In this document: positions 51,828 through 60,605 of the stretch, one piece after another
Layout of the letters: each line of letters starts with the position of its first letter
How positions within the stretch are numbered: the first letter of the stretch is position 1
Assembly: GCF_003971235.1 (NCBI RefSeq)
Contig: NZ_CP034661.1
Coordinates: forward strand, 2,046,001-2,110,000
Source of the DNA: Chryseobacterium aureum
Lineage (GTDB): Bacteria; Bacteroidota; Bacteroidia; Flavobacteriales; Weeksellaceae
DNA: 64,000 bases
Direction of reading: 5' to 3'
Made by a program: the position numbers and the translations under genes
The notes under the pieces: generated by a model
The model's input: only the letters and a program-made list of their open reading frames with translations
Told to the model about the DNA's origin: nothing
Databases searched by the model: none

Positions 51828-53240
51828 TTATTTTTTCGGAATATGTTTCATTTCAGGAAGTACATCATCCGGAACTTTAAAAATACAGATCATGACAAAA
51901 ATAACGCAGAAAATATTGATCAGTAATGCACCGGAAAAAGCATTCTTATAATCTTGTACCAAAGGTTTTTCTCCCAGAAAACAATAAAAAATACTTCCTA
52001 CAGCAACAATTCCAATAATAGCGGCAATCTGCTGAAAAGTATTATAAACACCGGAAGCATTACCAATCAGCTTTTCAGACATTCCGGACAGCGCTATATT
52101 TGCCAGCGAAGGAATAATAGAGCCTATTCCCAACCCGTGGAGGAACAAAAGAAGACAAAAAACAGGAAATTCTATCTGCATCCTGAACAGGAACAGCTGA
52201 AAAATTAAAACCAAAATAATAAAGCTAAGTCCTGCCACCAGGGCTTTTTTCCCATATCTTAAGATAAATCTCACTGAAAAAACCGATGCCAGAATAAACC
52301 CTAGTCCCTGAAAAACAATAATCTCTCCTGCAGCTAACGGACCTATCTTTAAACCATTTTGTAAAAAGAGAGAAAGGATATAAAAATAGGAATCCAGCAT
52401 GATAAAAAAGAAGGAAACCGCTATGATTCCGAGATTGAAGTTTTTATAACGAAACAGATCAAAATCAATCAGATAAGACTTCCTGTTTCGTTTTTTTTTC
52501 TCTTGACTTTTTATAAAAACCCATAAGATTCCTACTGAAATGATCATCAGTGAAACATTGTTAAAATGAAGACCATCATGCTCAGCCAGGGTCAAAGCAT
52601 AGGTAGCAGAGAACAATCCTGCGGAAAGAATCAAAACTCCTGTAATATCAAAAGACTGCTTCACAAAAAGCCTGGATTCCTCCAATATATTCAGCGTAAG
52701 GAAAACTGCGGCTAAACATACAGGAATATTGATCAGAAAAATAAGCCTCCAAGGCTCATCCATCAGCGTCAGAGAAGAAAAATACCCTCCGAGAAACTGT
52801 CCTAAAACAGTACCTGTACCAATGGTAATTCCGTACCAGCCCATTGCTTGAGTGCGTTCCTGATGATATGGAAACAGAATCTGTATCATGGAGAGAACCT
52901 GTGGAGCCATCATTGCAGCACTTATCCCCTGTACAAACCTTGCTGTCACCAGCTGCCATGCTCCTACAGAAAATCCACAGGCAACAGAACTTATCATAAA
53001 AGCTGATAGCCCGGTCATATAGAGCTTTTTCCTTCCGTACAGATCACCCAGCCGTCCTCCTGTAATTAAGAAAGAAGCAAAACCGATAAGGTAAGCTGCC
53101 ATCATAAACTGCATTTCTCCAGGAGAAGCATGAAGATCACACTGTATGGAAGGAATGGACACATTGATGATAAAAATATCCATAATCGTCAATAATTGAC
53201 CTAATAATACCACCAACAATTTCAGATACTTATACTTCAT
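51828..53240 (-). CDS. MFS drug exporter, DHA2 (14-helix) type
   Basis: A 470-residue inner-membrane antiporter with about 14 hydrophobic segments. Motif D1-like ITIMDIFIINVSIPSI at the N-terminus, motif A GGRLGDLYGRKKLYMTG, and motif C-like MGWYGITIGTGTVLGQFLGG. It likely exports drugs or metabolites by proton exchange. Its TetR repressor gene is directly upstream (37 bp) in the same direction; the substrate is unknown. Confidence 0.9.
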   Translation of the reverse strand: MKYKYLKLLVVLLGQLLTIMDIFIINVSIPSIQCDLHASPGEMQFMMAAYLIGFASFLITGGRLGDLYGRKKLYMTGLSAFMISSVACGFSVGAWQLVTARFVQGISAAMMAPQVLSMIQILFPYHQERTQAMGWYGITIGTGTVLGQFLGGYFSSLTLMDEPWRLIFLINIPVCLAAVFLTLNILEESRLFVKQSFDITGVLILSAGLFSATYALTLAEHDGLHFNNVSLMIISVGILWVFIKSQEKKKRNRKSYLIDFDLFRYKNFNLGIIAVSFFFIMLDSYFYILSLFLQNGLKIGPLAAGEIIVFQGLGFILASVFSVRFILRYGKKALVAGLSFIILVLIFQLFLFRMQIEFPVFCLLLFLHGLGIGSIIPSLANIALSGMSEKLIGNASGVYNTFQQIAAIIGIVAVGSIFYCFLGEKPLVQDYKNAFSGALLINIFCVIFVMICIFKVPDDVLPEMKHIPKK

Positions 53241-53245
53241 TATTA

Positions 53246-53262
53246 TATAGATCTATCTATTT
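53246..53262. promoter_or_regulatory. Possible second TetR operator before the MFS gene
   Basis: TATAGATCTATCTATTT shares TCTATCTATTT with the main operator at 53868-53893 and has TAGAT/ATCTA arms; it lies just before the MFS ATG. Confidence 0.4.
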
Positions 53263-53277
53263 TAAATAATCAAAAAA

Positions 53278-53841
53278 TTAGGACAATACATTCTGAACCA
53301 TTTTTTTAACCTGATCAAAAGAATCATTTTGTCTGGTGATGGTAGATGTAACGACTGCTCCTTCCAGTAAAAGGAAAATAATCTCTGATACCAAATCCGT
53401 ATCTGTAAGCTTTGAGTGTTCTGCAAATTCAGTAACGAGTGTTCTGATCAGATCTTTCTGCTTTTCTTTATGCTGCTTTGCGAAAACTGAAACAGAAGGG
53501 TTTGCTTCTCCTATTTCAGAAACAATTTTAATGAAATGGCAGCCGGCAAACTTTGAGGTCTGCTGCAATTTTTTCCTGTACTCAATAAGCGCCAGAATTT
53601 TTTCTCCCGGATCTGCAATTTTTGAGACGCTGTTTTCAAATCCTTCAAACCAATTCAGTTCTTCTTTAACAAGATAAGCCAGAAGAAGATCATTTTTAGA
53701 TGAAAAATGGTTGTACAAAGACCCTATCGCAATGTCTGCTTCAGCAATAATCTGATTGATCCCCGTAGAGTTGTACCCCTGTTTATAGAATAACCCGGAA
53801 GCTACTCTTATAATTCTTTCGCGTACCTTTTCCTTTTTCAT
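53278..53841 (-). CDS. TetR/AcrR-family regulator of the MFS exporter
   Basis: A 187-residue repressor from MKKEKVRERIIRVASGLFYKQGYNSTGINQIIAEADIAIGSLYNHFSSKNDLLLAYL, the TetR HTH; the rest is the helical ligand-binding domain. A longer frame from 53946 crosses the operator and is rejected. A perfect palindromic operator lies 27 bp upstream. Confidence 0.92.
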   Translation of the reverse strand: MKKEKVRERIIRVASGLFYKQGYNSTGINQIIAEADIAIGSLYNHFSSKNDLLLAYLVKEELNWFEGFENSVSKIADPGEKILALIEYRKKLQQTSKFAGCHFIKIVSEIGEANPSVSVFAKQHKEKQKDLIRTLVTEFAEHSKLTDTDLVSEIIFLLLEGAVVTSTITRQNDSFDQVKKMVQNVLS

Positions 53842-53867
53842 CGTGAAAATTTTTACAAATGTAAATA

Positions 53868-53893
53868 AAAAATAGATAAGTCTATCTATTTTT
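53868..53893. promoter_or_regulatory. TetR operator, perfect palindrome
   Basis: AAAAATAGATA-AGTC-TATCTATTTTT: 11-bp perfect arms with a 4-bp spacer between the TetR gene and the divergent VOC gene. Confidence 0.65.
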
Positions 53894-53944
53894 AAAATTG
53901 AGATAAAAACTTTATTTTTAAATTGAGAAAATAATACCCTGATC

Positions 53945-54412
53945 ATGAAACCACAGCTTTACTTTTTCATGCTTTTATTACTATTAAATGTATCTTGCAG
54001 TCAGTCAGAAAAACCTAATCCTGCAAAAAATATGAAATCTACCAATCCTGTTGTCTACTTTGAAATTCCTGCGAATGATTTGGAACGTGCTGAAAAGTTT
54101 TATTCTGGCGTTTTCAACTTTAGTTTTGGCAAAGAAATCATAGATGGCTACGAAATGGCTCTTTTTCCTTTTGAAGAAAAAAACAGTGGCATTACAGGAG
54201 CACTGGCCAAAGGAGCGGTCTACAAACCTTCTAAAACCGGGGTCATTATCTATTTTAAAACTGAAAATATTGACCAAACACTGGAAAAAGCTGTTCAATA
54301 CGGAGGTTCCGTTCTTTACCCCAAAAGAACAGACGAAAAGTATGGTTTTGCTGTAGCAGAATTTGAAGACTCAGAAGGCAACAGAATTGCACTTCATGAA
54401 ACGGTAAAATAG
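53945..54412 (+). CDS. VOC-domain (glyoxalase-like) lipoprotein
   Basis: A 155-residue protein with a lipoprotein signal (MKPQLYFFMLLLLLNVSCSQ, lipidated Cys18) followed by one VOC domain: VVYFEIPANDLERAEKFYSGVFNFSFGKE and YGFAVAEFEDSEGNRIALHE. An exported VOC protein is unusual; the signal peptide may be real or an alternative start (MKSTNPVVYFEIP) may give a cytosolic form. Divergent from the TetR gene, sharing its operator. Confidence 0.82.
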   Translation: MKPQLYFFMLLLLLNVSCSQSEKPNPAKNMKSTNPVVYFEIPANDLERAEKFYSGVFNFSFGKEIIDGYEMALFPFEEKNSGITGALAKGAVYKPSKTGVIIYFKTENIDQTLEKAVQYGGSVLYPKRTDEKYGFAVAEFEDSEGNRIALHETVK

Positions 54413-54506
54413 CCATACCATTCACTGCATATTATTTTTTATAACACAGTTGACGCATATTTCGTATATTTAAACAACCATTTGAAATCTAATCGGGTAA
54501 AGAATT

Positions 54507-55130
54507 ATGGCAGAAGAACTTTATTTCATCAAGACCAATCCAACTATTGCCAAAATTAATTTGTACAATAAGCTGAACCGTGAAGAAGAAAATATTCTGA
54601 AATTTCTTCAGCCAGAAGCACAAAATACCCTTGAAACCATTAAGGAAAAAGTAAAAGATTCCGTTGAAGAGCTCACTCAGGAAGAGCTTTTACTTATTTT
54701 CCAATGGTTCCATCAGGTGTATTCTTCAGATCATGAAGAGACCAAAACACAGCTTTTCATCAATGGTATTGATCTTTTTTATGAAATTCCCACAACAGTT
54801 CATGCCGAACATTTCCTACAGATTCTTTCAGATTATGAAAAGCTGCTGAAACAGGACATGAATTATATTGTTGATTCCAAAAATTTCAACCAGTTTCTGA
54901 TCTACGGGATATTTCTTACAGAACTTATCAGCAGTGAACAGCATCCGGATAATATCCTTTGTGAATATCTGAAACCGGATAACCAGTCTTTATATCTTAT
55001 GGCAGAAAACCAATGCGGTTTGAAAGAGATTGATCATCAACTCATTCCGGACCTTCAGCATTATTTTACAGACCTGTATGATCTGACTAAATTTTATAAA
55101 GGTTCCATTATCAAGCTTGAGAATCAATAG
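54507..55130 (+). CDS. Hypothetical protein, 207 residues
   Basis: A soluble acidic protein rich in helix (EEENILKFLQPEAQNTLETIKEKVKDSVEELTQEELLLIFQWFHQVYSS...). No signal, membrane segment or recognised motif. It is followed by a converging gene with a 10-bp gap. Confidence 0.65.
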   Translation: MAEELYFIKTNPTIAKINLYNKLNREEENILKFLQPEAQNTLETIKEKVKDSVEELTQEELLLIFQWFHQVYSSDHEETKTQLFINGIDLFYEIPTTVHAEHFLQILSDYEKLLKQDMNYIVDSKNFNQFLIYGIFLTELISSEQHPDNILCEYLKPDNQSLYLMAENQCGLKEIDHQLIPDLQHYFTDLYDLTKFYKGSIIKLENQ

Positions 55131-55140
55131 AAATAAAGCT

Positions 55141-56169
55141 TTAAGCCTCAATCAGCATTTCGGGATTTTTCATGAGATAATCTAATGCATCTTTCACGGC
55201 CTCCTCCGGACTTCTGGGGTTGAATCCCAGTTCAGTTCTGGCTTTAGAAATATCAAAATCCTGCTGTAATCCTGAAAACATGGCAATATCTTTCCGGGTG
55301 AGAACGGGTGGTTTTCCGCTTAGTTTTGATGTGAATTCCATGAGGCCCGCAATGGTAAAGAGAATTCCTTTGGGAACAGCACGCGGAATATTCAGTTTCA
55401 ACTCCGGATAAAGGGTATTGGCAAGAATGGTTGTATCGGTAATTGTCATACATTTTTCATTGGCCAGAATATAACGTTCACCGGAACGCCCTTTTTCCGC
55501 TGCCAGATAGCAGCCTTCTGCAACATCTTTCACATCAATCCAGTTCAGGGTAATTTTTGTATCCACAGGAATTTTTCTGTTCAAAATTAATTTGAGAACT
55601 CCATAAGAAACATTTAGCGGTAAAAATGCTTTACTGCCAATCATGGCAGAAGGCATCACGGAAACAAGTTCTATACCCCTTTTTTCTGCCAGATCAAAAG
55701 CCAGCTTCTCTCCGTCATTCTTAGAATTATAATACATATCTCTACGATCCGGATTGTAACCGTTACTTTCTCTGGCCGGTAATATTGTATAATCCAGTGC
55801 TGCAATAGAGCTTACATACACTATTTTCTTTACACCTGCTTCTGCAGCTGCTTCGATGGTATTCCGGGTACCGTTGATATTCACGTCATAGATTTCTTTT
55901 TGGGGATCCTTAGCCCATAATTTAAAAGATGCGCCTACCGCGTAAAATGTTTCCACCCCCCGAAGGGCTTTTACAAAAGAGGCCTTGTCAGTAATATCTG
56001 CCTGTACCACCTCACAATCCAATCCTTCAAAAGGTTTTATATTTTTTGTATTTCTTACGGCAGCCCGTACGGGAATTCCCTGATTCAGTAAAAATCTCAC
56101 TAAATTATTTCCCAGATGTCCATTAGCTCCTGAAACAAGGCTCAGATTATTTTTTGTCATTGCATTCAT
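55141..56169 (-). CDS. NAD-dependent epimerase/dehydratase (dihydroflavonol-reductase-like)
   Basis: A 342-residue extended SDR. Cofactor motif SGANGHLGNNLVRFLL (about 13-28), a VQADITDKASFVKALRGVETFYAVGA block, NGTRNTIEAA, catalytic SSIAALDY and YYNSKNDGEKLAF (Tyr-x-x-x-Lys). The substrate is probably a carbonyl compound or sugar derivative; the exact role is unknown. 50 bp downstream of a Crp-like regulator gene. Confidence 0.88.
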   Translation of the reverse strand: MNAMTKNNLSLVSGANGHLGNNLVRFLLNQGIPVRAAVRNTKNIKPFEGLDCEVVQADITDKASFVKALRGVETFYAVGASFKLWAKDPQKEIYDVNINGTRNTIEAAAEAGVKKIVYVSSIAALDYTILPARESNGYNPDRRDMYYNSKNDGEKLAFDLAEKRGIELVSVMPSAMIGSKAFLPLNVSYGVLKLILNRKIPVDTKITLNWIDVKDVAEGCYLAAEKGRSGERYILANEKCMTITDTTILANTLYPELKLNIPRAVPKGILFTIAGLMEFTSKLSGKPPVLTRKDIAMFSGLQQDFDISKARTELGFNPRSPEEAVKDALDYLMKNPEMLIEA

Positions 56170-56219
56170 TTTAATGCAGCAAAGTTCATCTTCCCAAGAC
56201 CGGAACCACTTGACTTTTG

Positions 56220-56801
56220 TTAGTTAATTATTTTTCTCCGGATTCTGCTCAAGCTTTCCGGTTTCATTCCTAAAAATGAAGCAATGTACCGGATAGGAAC
56301 ATTTTGAATAATTTCAGGGTAATCCTTTAGCAGTTTAAGGTAACGTTGTTCGGCATTCAAAACAGATAATTCTCTGGAACGTTGTTCATTATAGGCAATC
56401 GACTGTTGAAAAACCGAAATACTAAAATTTTTCATGGCCGGGCTTTGGCTGATCAAATGATCAAGATTTTCTTTGGAAATTCTTAAAAGCTCAGAATCAG
56501 TGACAGATTCTATGGTGTTTTCAGAAACAGTACCGCTGATAAAATCTGCATAAGAGGTAAAAAAACCCGGCGGGCAATTCAGATGGGTTGTCACTTCATT
56601 ACCATTTTCATCCGTGTAAAAAAGCCTAAGATAACCTGAAACAATATAATAAAGGTATTGAGGTATTCTTCCAGCCTCTTCTATTACTGTATTTTTAGAA
56701 AATGCCGTAGGCTCAAAATATTTTTGGACCGCCTCTGTTTCTTCCTGAGTGAAGCCATGACCGGAATGCATATATTGTAAAAGCTTGTCGTGCATTGACA
56801 T
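56220..56801 (-). CDS. Crp/Fnr-family regulator
   Basis: A 193-residue regulator from MSMHDKLLQYMHSGHGFT. A cNMP-binding-like domain (FSKNTVIEEAGRIPQYLYYIVSGYLRLFYTDENGNEVTTHL) is followed by a dimer helix and the HTH region (VPIRYIASFLGMKPESLSRIRRKII). An upstream frame to 56942 is a hydrophobic, non-conserved extension; the start at 56801 is preferred (56795 is also possible). It may control the neighbouring epimerase. Confidence 0.88.
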   Translation of the reverse strand: MSMHDKLLQYMHSGHGFTQEETEAVQKYFEPTAFSKNTVIEEAGRIPQYLYYIVSGYLRLFYTDENGNEVTTHLNCPPGFFTSYADFISGTVSENTIESVTDSELLRISKENLDHLISQSPAMKNFSISVFQQSIAYNEQRSRELSVLNAEQRYLKLLKDYPEIIQNVPIRYIASFLGMKPESLSRIRRKIIN

Positions 56802-56999
56802 AATCTGTTGTAATCTTACACAAAAATACCAAAAGAAAATTTCAATACTGATGCGTTCAGAAAAATATTGCCTTCCGGTGTAACATTCTGCATTCAATAA
56901 TTGTCTTGTTACTATAACCGCAAGAAAACTGCTGCTCAACATGCAGCAGGAATAATTATTGAATCAGGATAAAAACTATGACACAGCCGGCAGCTTCCT

Positions 57000-57374
57000 T
57001 TACGATGTGGAACTGCCGGCTCTTTTATGCGCTTCTCTCGCCACCGTAAAATAATATCCTGCACCCCCCACACAATAAGCCAGCACATCCAGAAAATCTC
57101 TGGTAAAATGTGAAGATAATTCTGGGCACAGCCCCTCAAATAAAAAAGACAGATACAGCACCGATGTCAGTACGAATTTCAAATCCGGTTTCCATGGGCA
57201 GCCCAGAACCTGATTCATGATATATTCTATCAGATAGCAATACATTGGAATTGTAATACAGTCTGTAAAATGATTATTAATAAAGGGAATAACAATTCCC
57301 TTACTTCTCAGCAGAATGATCAGTCCCCAGGACGACAGTCCCAGCAGGAACCAGAATGAAATTCCTTTTTTCAT
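57000..57374 (-). CDS. Hypothetical membrane protein coupled to a 44-residue ORF
   Basis: A 124-residue protein, MKKGISFWFLLGLSSWGLIILLRSKG..., with about three membrane helices and conserved-looking CYLIEYIMNQVLGCPW. The ATG (57374-57372) overlaps the stop of the small upstream ORF by one base (TGATG), a sign of coupled translation. A GCCGGCAG/CTGCCGGC hairpin (56985-57021) overlaps its end. Unrecognised. Confidence 0.65.
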   Translation of the reverse strand: MKKGISFWFLLGLSSWGLIILLRSKGIVIPFINNHFTDCITIPMYCYLIEYIMNQVLGCPWKPDLKFVLTSVLYLSFLFEGLCPELSSHFTRDFLDVLAYCVGGAGYYFTVAREAHKRAGSSTS

Positions 57375-57508
57375 CACATATGCAATACAGCCATGATTAT
57401 TCCCAGGATCAGCTGTAGTATTTTTGCTATCACTTCCTGAGGATCTTTTCTGTTTTCCGGCTCAGTATTTTCCGCGGTTTCATAATTGAATTTCTGTTTT
57501 CCTTCCAT
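57374..57508 (-). CDS. 44-residue small membrane protein
   Basis: Reads MEGKQKFNYETAENTEPENR..., with an acidic soluble half and a C-terminal hydrophobic helix (IAKILQLILGIIMAVL) ending HM-stop. The stop overlaps the next start by one base. Unrecognised; reality is supported mainly by the overlap and composition. Confidence 0.5.
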   Translation of the reverse strand: MEGKQKFNYETAENTEPENRKDPQEVIAKILQLILGIIMAVLHM

Positions 57509-57537
57509 TGTCATAAGATTGATACTGCAAATATAGC

Positions 57538-57561
57538 AAATTAGAACAAATGTTCTAATTT
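57538..57561. promoter_or_regulatory. TetR operator, perfect palindrome
   Basis: AAATTAGAACA-AA-TGTTCTAATTT, perfect 11-bp arms, between the 44-residue ORF and the TetR gene; it can control both directions. Confidence 0.65.
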
Positions 57562-57606
57562 AAAGAATATGATTTATTTCCATTCTGATATTCTTATCTT
57601 TGGATC

Positions 57607-58227
57607 ATGAAGACCAAGGATAAAATTCTGTCCAAAGCACTGGAATTATTTAATGATAAGGGATATAACAATATCACCACAAGGCATATTGCGGCTGAAC
57701 TTCATATCAGTGCAGGAAATCTGCATTATCATTTCAAACACTCTGAAGACATCGTTAGAATGCTTTTTTCAGAACTTACCCTGAAAATGGATACGCTGCT
57801 GAACCAGATGAAAAAAACAGAGAATAAAACACTGAAAGACTTATATCAATTCACCTACGCTACCTCAGAAATTTTTTATTCTTACCGCTTCATATTCATT
57901 AATTTTACAGATATCCTGAACCAGAATCCTGATATTGAGTCGAAATATGAAGGGATCAATTTCAGCAGGAAAGAAGAATTTCAGATGATCTTTTCTGACC
58001 TTCAAAAAAACCAGATATTTCAGCAAAATCTTCCGCAATTTTTTACAGAAAGCCTTGTTGAACAGATTTTTATCATTGCCGATAACTGGCTAACCCATAA
58101 CAGGCTTATTTTAAAACTCAGTCCGGAAGAAGCAATACGGCATTATACTCTTTTGCAGATGAATCTTTTCTATCCGCTTCTCAATAAAGAACAGCAAAAA
58201 CTTTATGAACAACAGTACATCCAATAA
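57607..58227 (+). CDS. TetR-family regulator
   Basis: A 206-residue regulator: KTKDKILSKALELFNDKGYNNITTRHIAAELHISAGNLHYHFKHSEDIVRMLF is the TetR HTH, followed by a helical effector domain of about 150 residues. The palindrome 46 bp upstream is its probable site. The 3' end overlaps the GNAT gene by 23 bp. Confidence 0.9.
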   Translation: MKTKDKILSKALELFNDKGYNNITTRHIAAELHISAGNLHYHFKHSEDIVRMLFSELTLKMDTLLNQMKKTENKTLKDLYQFTYATSEIFYSYRFIFINFTDILNQNPDIESKYEGINFSRKEEFQMIFSDLQKNQIFQQNLPQFFTESLVEQIFIIADNWLTHNRLILKLSPEEAIRHYTLLQMNLFYPLLNKEQQKLYEQQYIQ

Positions 58228-58702
58228 TCCCCGCATTACCATCAGAAAAGGAACCGGCAGCGATCTCCCCGAAATGTTGCAGCTGTTTACAGCAACAATA
58301 GATGAGGTAGGTAAAAAAGATTATGATCTTCAGCAGCTCGAAGCCTGGAAATCCGGGGCTGAAAATAAGGAAAGGTGGATGGACGTAATCAGGAATCAAT
58401 ATGTTTTGCTCGCTGTCGCCGGAAATACAATAGTAGGTTTCTGCTCACTTGATCAGGGAAATTATATTGATCTGCTTTTTGTACACAAAGACCATCAGCA
58501 TAAAGGGATTGCTTTTTTGCTTTACCATCAGATTGAACAAGAAGCTCTGCAATGCAATGAAAAAAAACTTACTGCTGATGTAAGCAAAACTGCCAGACCA
58601 TTTTTTGAAAAAACAGGTTTTCAGGTCATTCAGGAACAGACTGTCAGGGTAAAAGGAATTGCAATGACTAATTATAAAATGGTAAAACACCTCATCTCTT
58701 AA
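58205..58702 (+). CDS. GNAT-family N-acetyltransferase
   Basis: A 165-residue acetyltransferase: RITIRKGTGSDLPEMLQLFTATI, then CSLDQGNYIDLLFVHKDHQHKGIAFLLYHQIEQEAL (acetyl-CoA motif A, Q/R-x-x-G-x-A type) and ADVSKTARPFFEKTGFQVIQE. Acceptor unknown. It overlaps the TetR gene, so the two are cotranscribed. Confidence 0.88.
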   Translation: MNNSTSNNPRITIRKGTGSDLPEMLQLFTATIDEVGKKDYDLQQLEAWKSGAENKERWMDVIRNQYVLLAVAGNTIVGFCSLDQGNYIDLLFVHKDHQHKGIAFLLYHQIEQEALQCNEKKLTADVSKTARPFFEKTGFQVIQEQTVRVKGIAMTNYKMVKHLIS

Positions 58703-58712
58703 TTTCAGGCTT

Positions 58713-59531
58713 ATGGAATTACATCCGGAATATAAGGAGTACAGAATTTCAGTTCCTCAGGAATTTGAGAATGTATTCACTCATTTTTATTGTGCTGAAA
58801 ACACTTCTGAAACATCAATTACCAAAACACTCCTACCTACTTATCAGACAATTCTGTTATTTTGTTTTGGAGAAAGTGCTGTCATTTCTTCCCGCGAAAA
58901 TACCATGATAAGAGTGGATAAATGTATGGTATCCGGACCGGTAAGACAAGCTTTTGAATATACCCTTCCCACCGGGTGCTCTATTCTGGTGGCTAATTTC
59001 AAAGACGACGCATTTTACAGGTTTTTTGGGAAAATATCCTTTGAAAAGCCGGCAAGACATCCGGATGAACTGCTGGAAGAAAACTGTTTTACAGACCTTT
59101 GGTATCAGCTTACCTCCTTCAATTCCCCCAATGAAAAGGTGAATCATATTCTTGAATTCTGTAAACCTTATCTGCGGAATCAGGATCTTACCAGCCAGCT
59201 TTTGAGCAGCTTTGAGAATCATCTTTTAAATCCTGTTAAAGCCATCGCAGAGCAGACACAGCAGACAGAAAGAAACATACAGCGAAAACAGAAAGAACAG
59301 TTTGGCTATTCTTTAAAAGAACTTACCCGGTACAACCGCTTTTTAAAAGCCATACAGCTCATTGAAAAAGAAACCGAAAAACAAAACCAGGTTAAATGGT
59401 TTACCATTATTGATGAATGCGGCTATTATGATCAGAGCCAGCTTATTCATGATTTCAAGCATTTTATCAACATTTCACCGGCACAGTATTTAAAATTCCA
59501 GCAGGAAATATGTAATCCAAAGTCAGAATAA
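58713..59531 (+). CDS. AraC-family regulator
   Basis: A 272-residue regulator. The N-terminal domain (about 1-150) is a DUF6597-like effector domain (YCAENTSETSITKTLLPTYQTILLFCFGE); the C-terminal HTH pair is VKAIAEQTQQTERNIQRKQKEQFGYSLKEL and IIDECGYYDQSQLIHDFKHFINISPAQYL. Its probable target is the oxidoreductase gene 75 bp downstream. Confidence 0.88.
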   Translation: MELHPEYKEYRISVPQEFENVFTHFYCAENTSETSITKTLLPTYQTILLFCFGESAVISSRENTMIRVDKCMVSGPVRQAFEYTLPTGCSILVANFKDDAFYRFFGKISFEKPARHPDELLEENCFTDLWYQLTSFNSPNEKVNHILEFCKPYLRNQDLTSQLLSSFENHLLNPVKAIAEQTQQTERNIQRKQKEQFGYSLKELTRYNRFLKAIQLIEKETEKQNQVKWFTIIDECGYYDQSQLIHDFKHFINISPAQYLKFQQEICNPKSE

Positions 59532-59572
59532 ACCGTTTCGTTTTCTTACAATTTTTAAAAAGTCCACGATAC

Positions 59573-59580
59573 TACATTTG
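59573..59580 (+). promoter_or_regulatory. -7 box of the NAD(P)H oxidoreductase gene
   Basis: TACATTTG, an exact TAnnTTTG match, 26 bp before the ATG. Confidence 0.55.
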
Positions 59581-59606
59581 TCTCATTAATCTTAACAATC
59601 AAAACA

Positions 59607-60197
59607 ATGAGACATTTAATTATTTACACACACCCTAATGAAAACAGTTTAAATCATACTATATTGAGTACTGTTGTTGAAACCCTTCAGTCCCGTAACG
59701 AGGAAATTATTGTGAGAGATCTTTATGCTACAGGTTTTGATCCTGTACTCTCCTTAGAAGATATGCAGGGGCAGCGTATGGGGAAAATTTCAGATGATGT
59801 AAAAACGGAACAGGAATATATTTCCTGGGCAGAGCAGATTACATTTATTTACCCCATCTGGTGGACCGGCCTGCCTGCCATAATGAAAGGATATATAGAC
59901 CGCGTTTTCAGTTATGGATTTGCTTACCGCTATGATCAGGGGATACAGAAAGGACTTTTAAAAGGTAAAAAAACTATTATCATTAATACCCATGGAAAAT
60001 CTCATGACGAATATGAAAAAATGGGAATGGATAAAGCACTGACGCTTACCTCTGACAATGGTATCTTCCTCTATTCCGGCCTCGAAATCATCAGGCATTT
60101 ATTTTTTGACAAAGCAGATAAAGCTTCTGCAGAAGATCTTGAAATCTGGAAAGAACAGATTAAAAATTTATACTCTGAATATGTACTTAACGATTAA
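59607..60197 (+). CDS. NAD(P)H-dependent oxidoreductase (flavodoxin-like fold, KefF/NQO1 type)
   Basis: A 196-residue flavoprotein. YTHPNENSLNHTILSTV at the start (phosphate binding), then ADQITFIYPIWWTGLPAIMKGYIDRVFSYGFAY and GKKTIIINTHGKSHDEY. It reduces quinones or similar small electrophiles with NAD(P)H; the exact substrate is unknown. Linked to the upstream AraC regulator. Confidence 0.9.
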   Translation: MRHLIIYTHPNENSLNHTILSTVVETLQSRNEEIIVRDLYATGFDPVLSLEDMQGQRMGKISDDVKTEQEYISWAEQITFIYPIWWTGLPAIMKGYIDRVFSYGFAYRYDQGIQKGLLKGKKTIIINTHGKSHDEYEKMGMDKALTLTSDNGIFLYSGLEIIRHLFFDKADKASAEDLEIWKEQIKNLYSEYVLND

Positions 60198-60506
60198 TAT
60201 TCTTCCATGAAACTTCCCGTTGAAAAACAAAAGATCAGCCCTGCAATAAAGGCTTCTTACCAAGCAATTAAAAAATTAATAAAATACAGTTTTTATATCT
60301 TTCTCCTGTATTTTGCTTTTAAGGGATTTATGGCATGAAATTAGCTTCAAAATTCGCAAGTAAAATTGTTTTGAACCATTATTTTAAACCATTAAGATTG
60401 ATGGATGGTTAAGTTTTTTCTTAAAAACAAATCTTGTTATAACCCTGCAATGCATCTTAATGGTTTAGATATTGGCTCCTCAGGAAATCCCTGCCAGTTG
60501 ATTACA
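60198..60506. other. Region upstream of the tyrS leader
   Basis: No gene supported. A short 38-codon frame (60207-60323) and an in-frame extension of the leader to 60405 are possible but unconvincing. No clear TAnnTTTG promoter was found, so where the tyrS leader transcript starts is open. Confidence 0.4.
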
Positions 60507-60605
60507 ATGAAACATCTTAACAGTATATTACGTCTTCCATTCTTCAGTGAATATTATGCACCGGACTATCGTTCGGGAAGACTTTCTATATCTGTAATCC
60601 AATAG
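60507..60605 (+). CDS. Putative tyrS leader peptide, 32 residues
   Basis: The ATG at 60507 opens MKHLNSILRLPFFSEYYAPD, then YRSGRLSISVIQ and stop. It has Tyr codons at 60552-60557 (two consecutive TAT) and 60567-60569. The stop lies 21 bp before an intrinsic terminator and 72 bp before tyrS. The same frame is open up to an ATG at 60405, so a 66-residue version is possible. It is called a leader because of its place in the attenuator described next. Confidence 0.5.
   Translation: MKHLNSILRLPFFSEYYAPDYRSGRLSISVIQ

Noticed and set aside
56802..56942. N-terminal extension of the Crp-like regulator
   Set aside because: Hydrophobic, non-family sequence before a normal start at 56801.
60405..60506. 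66-residue version of the tyrS leader frame
   Set aside because: Open and in frame, but nothing supports the upstream part; the shorter frame fits the attenuator better. Kept as alternative.
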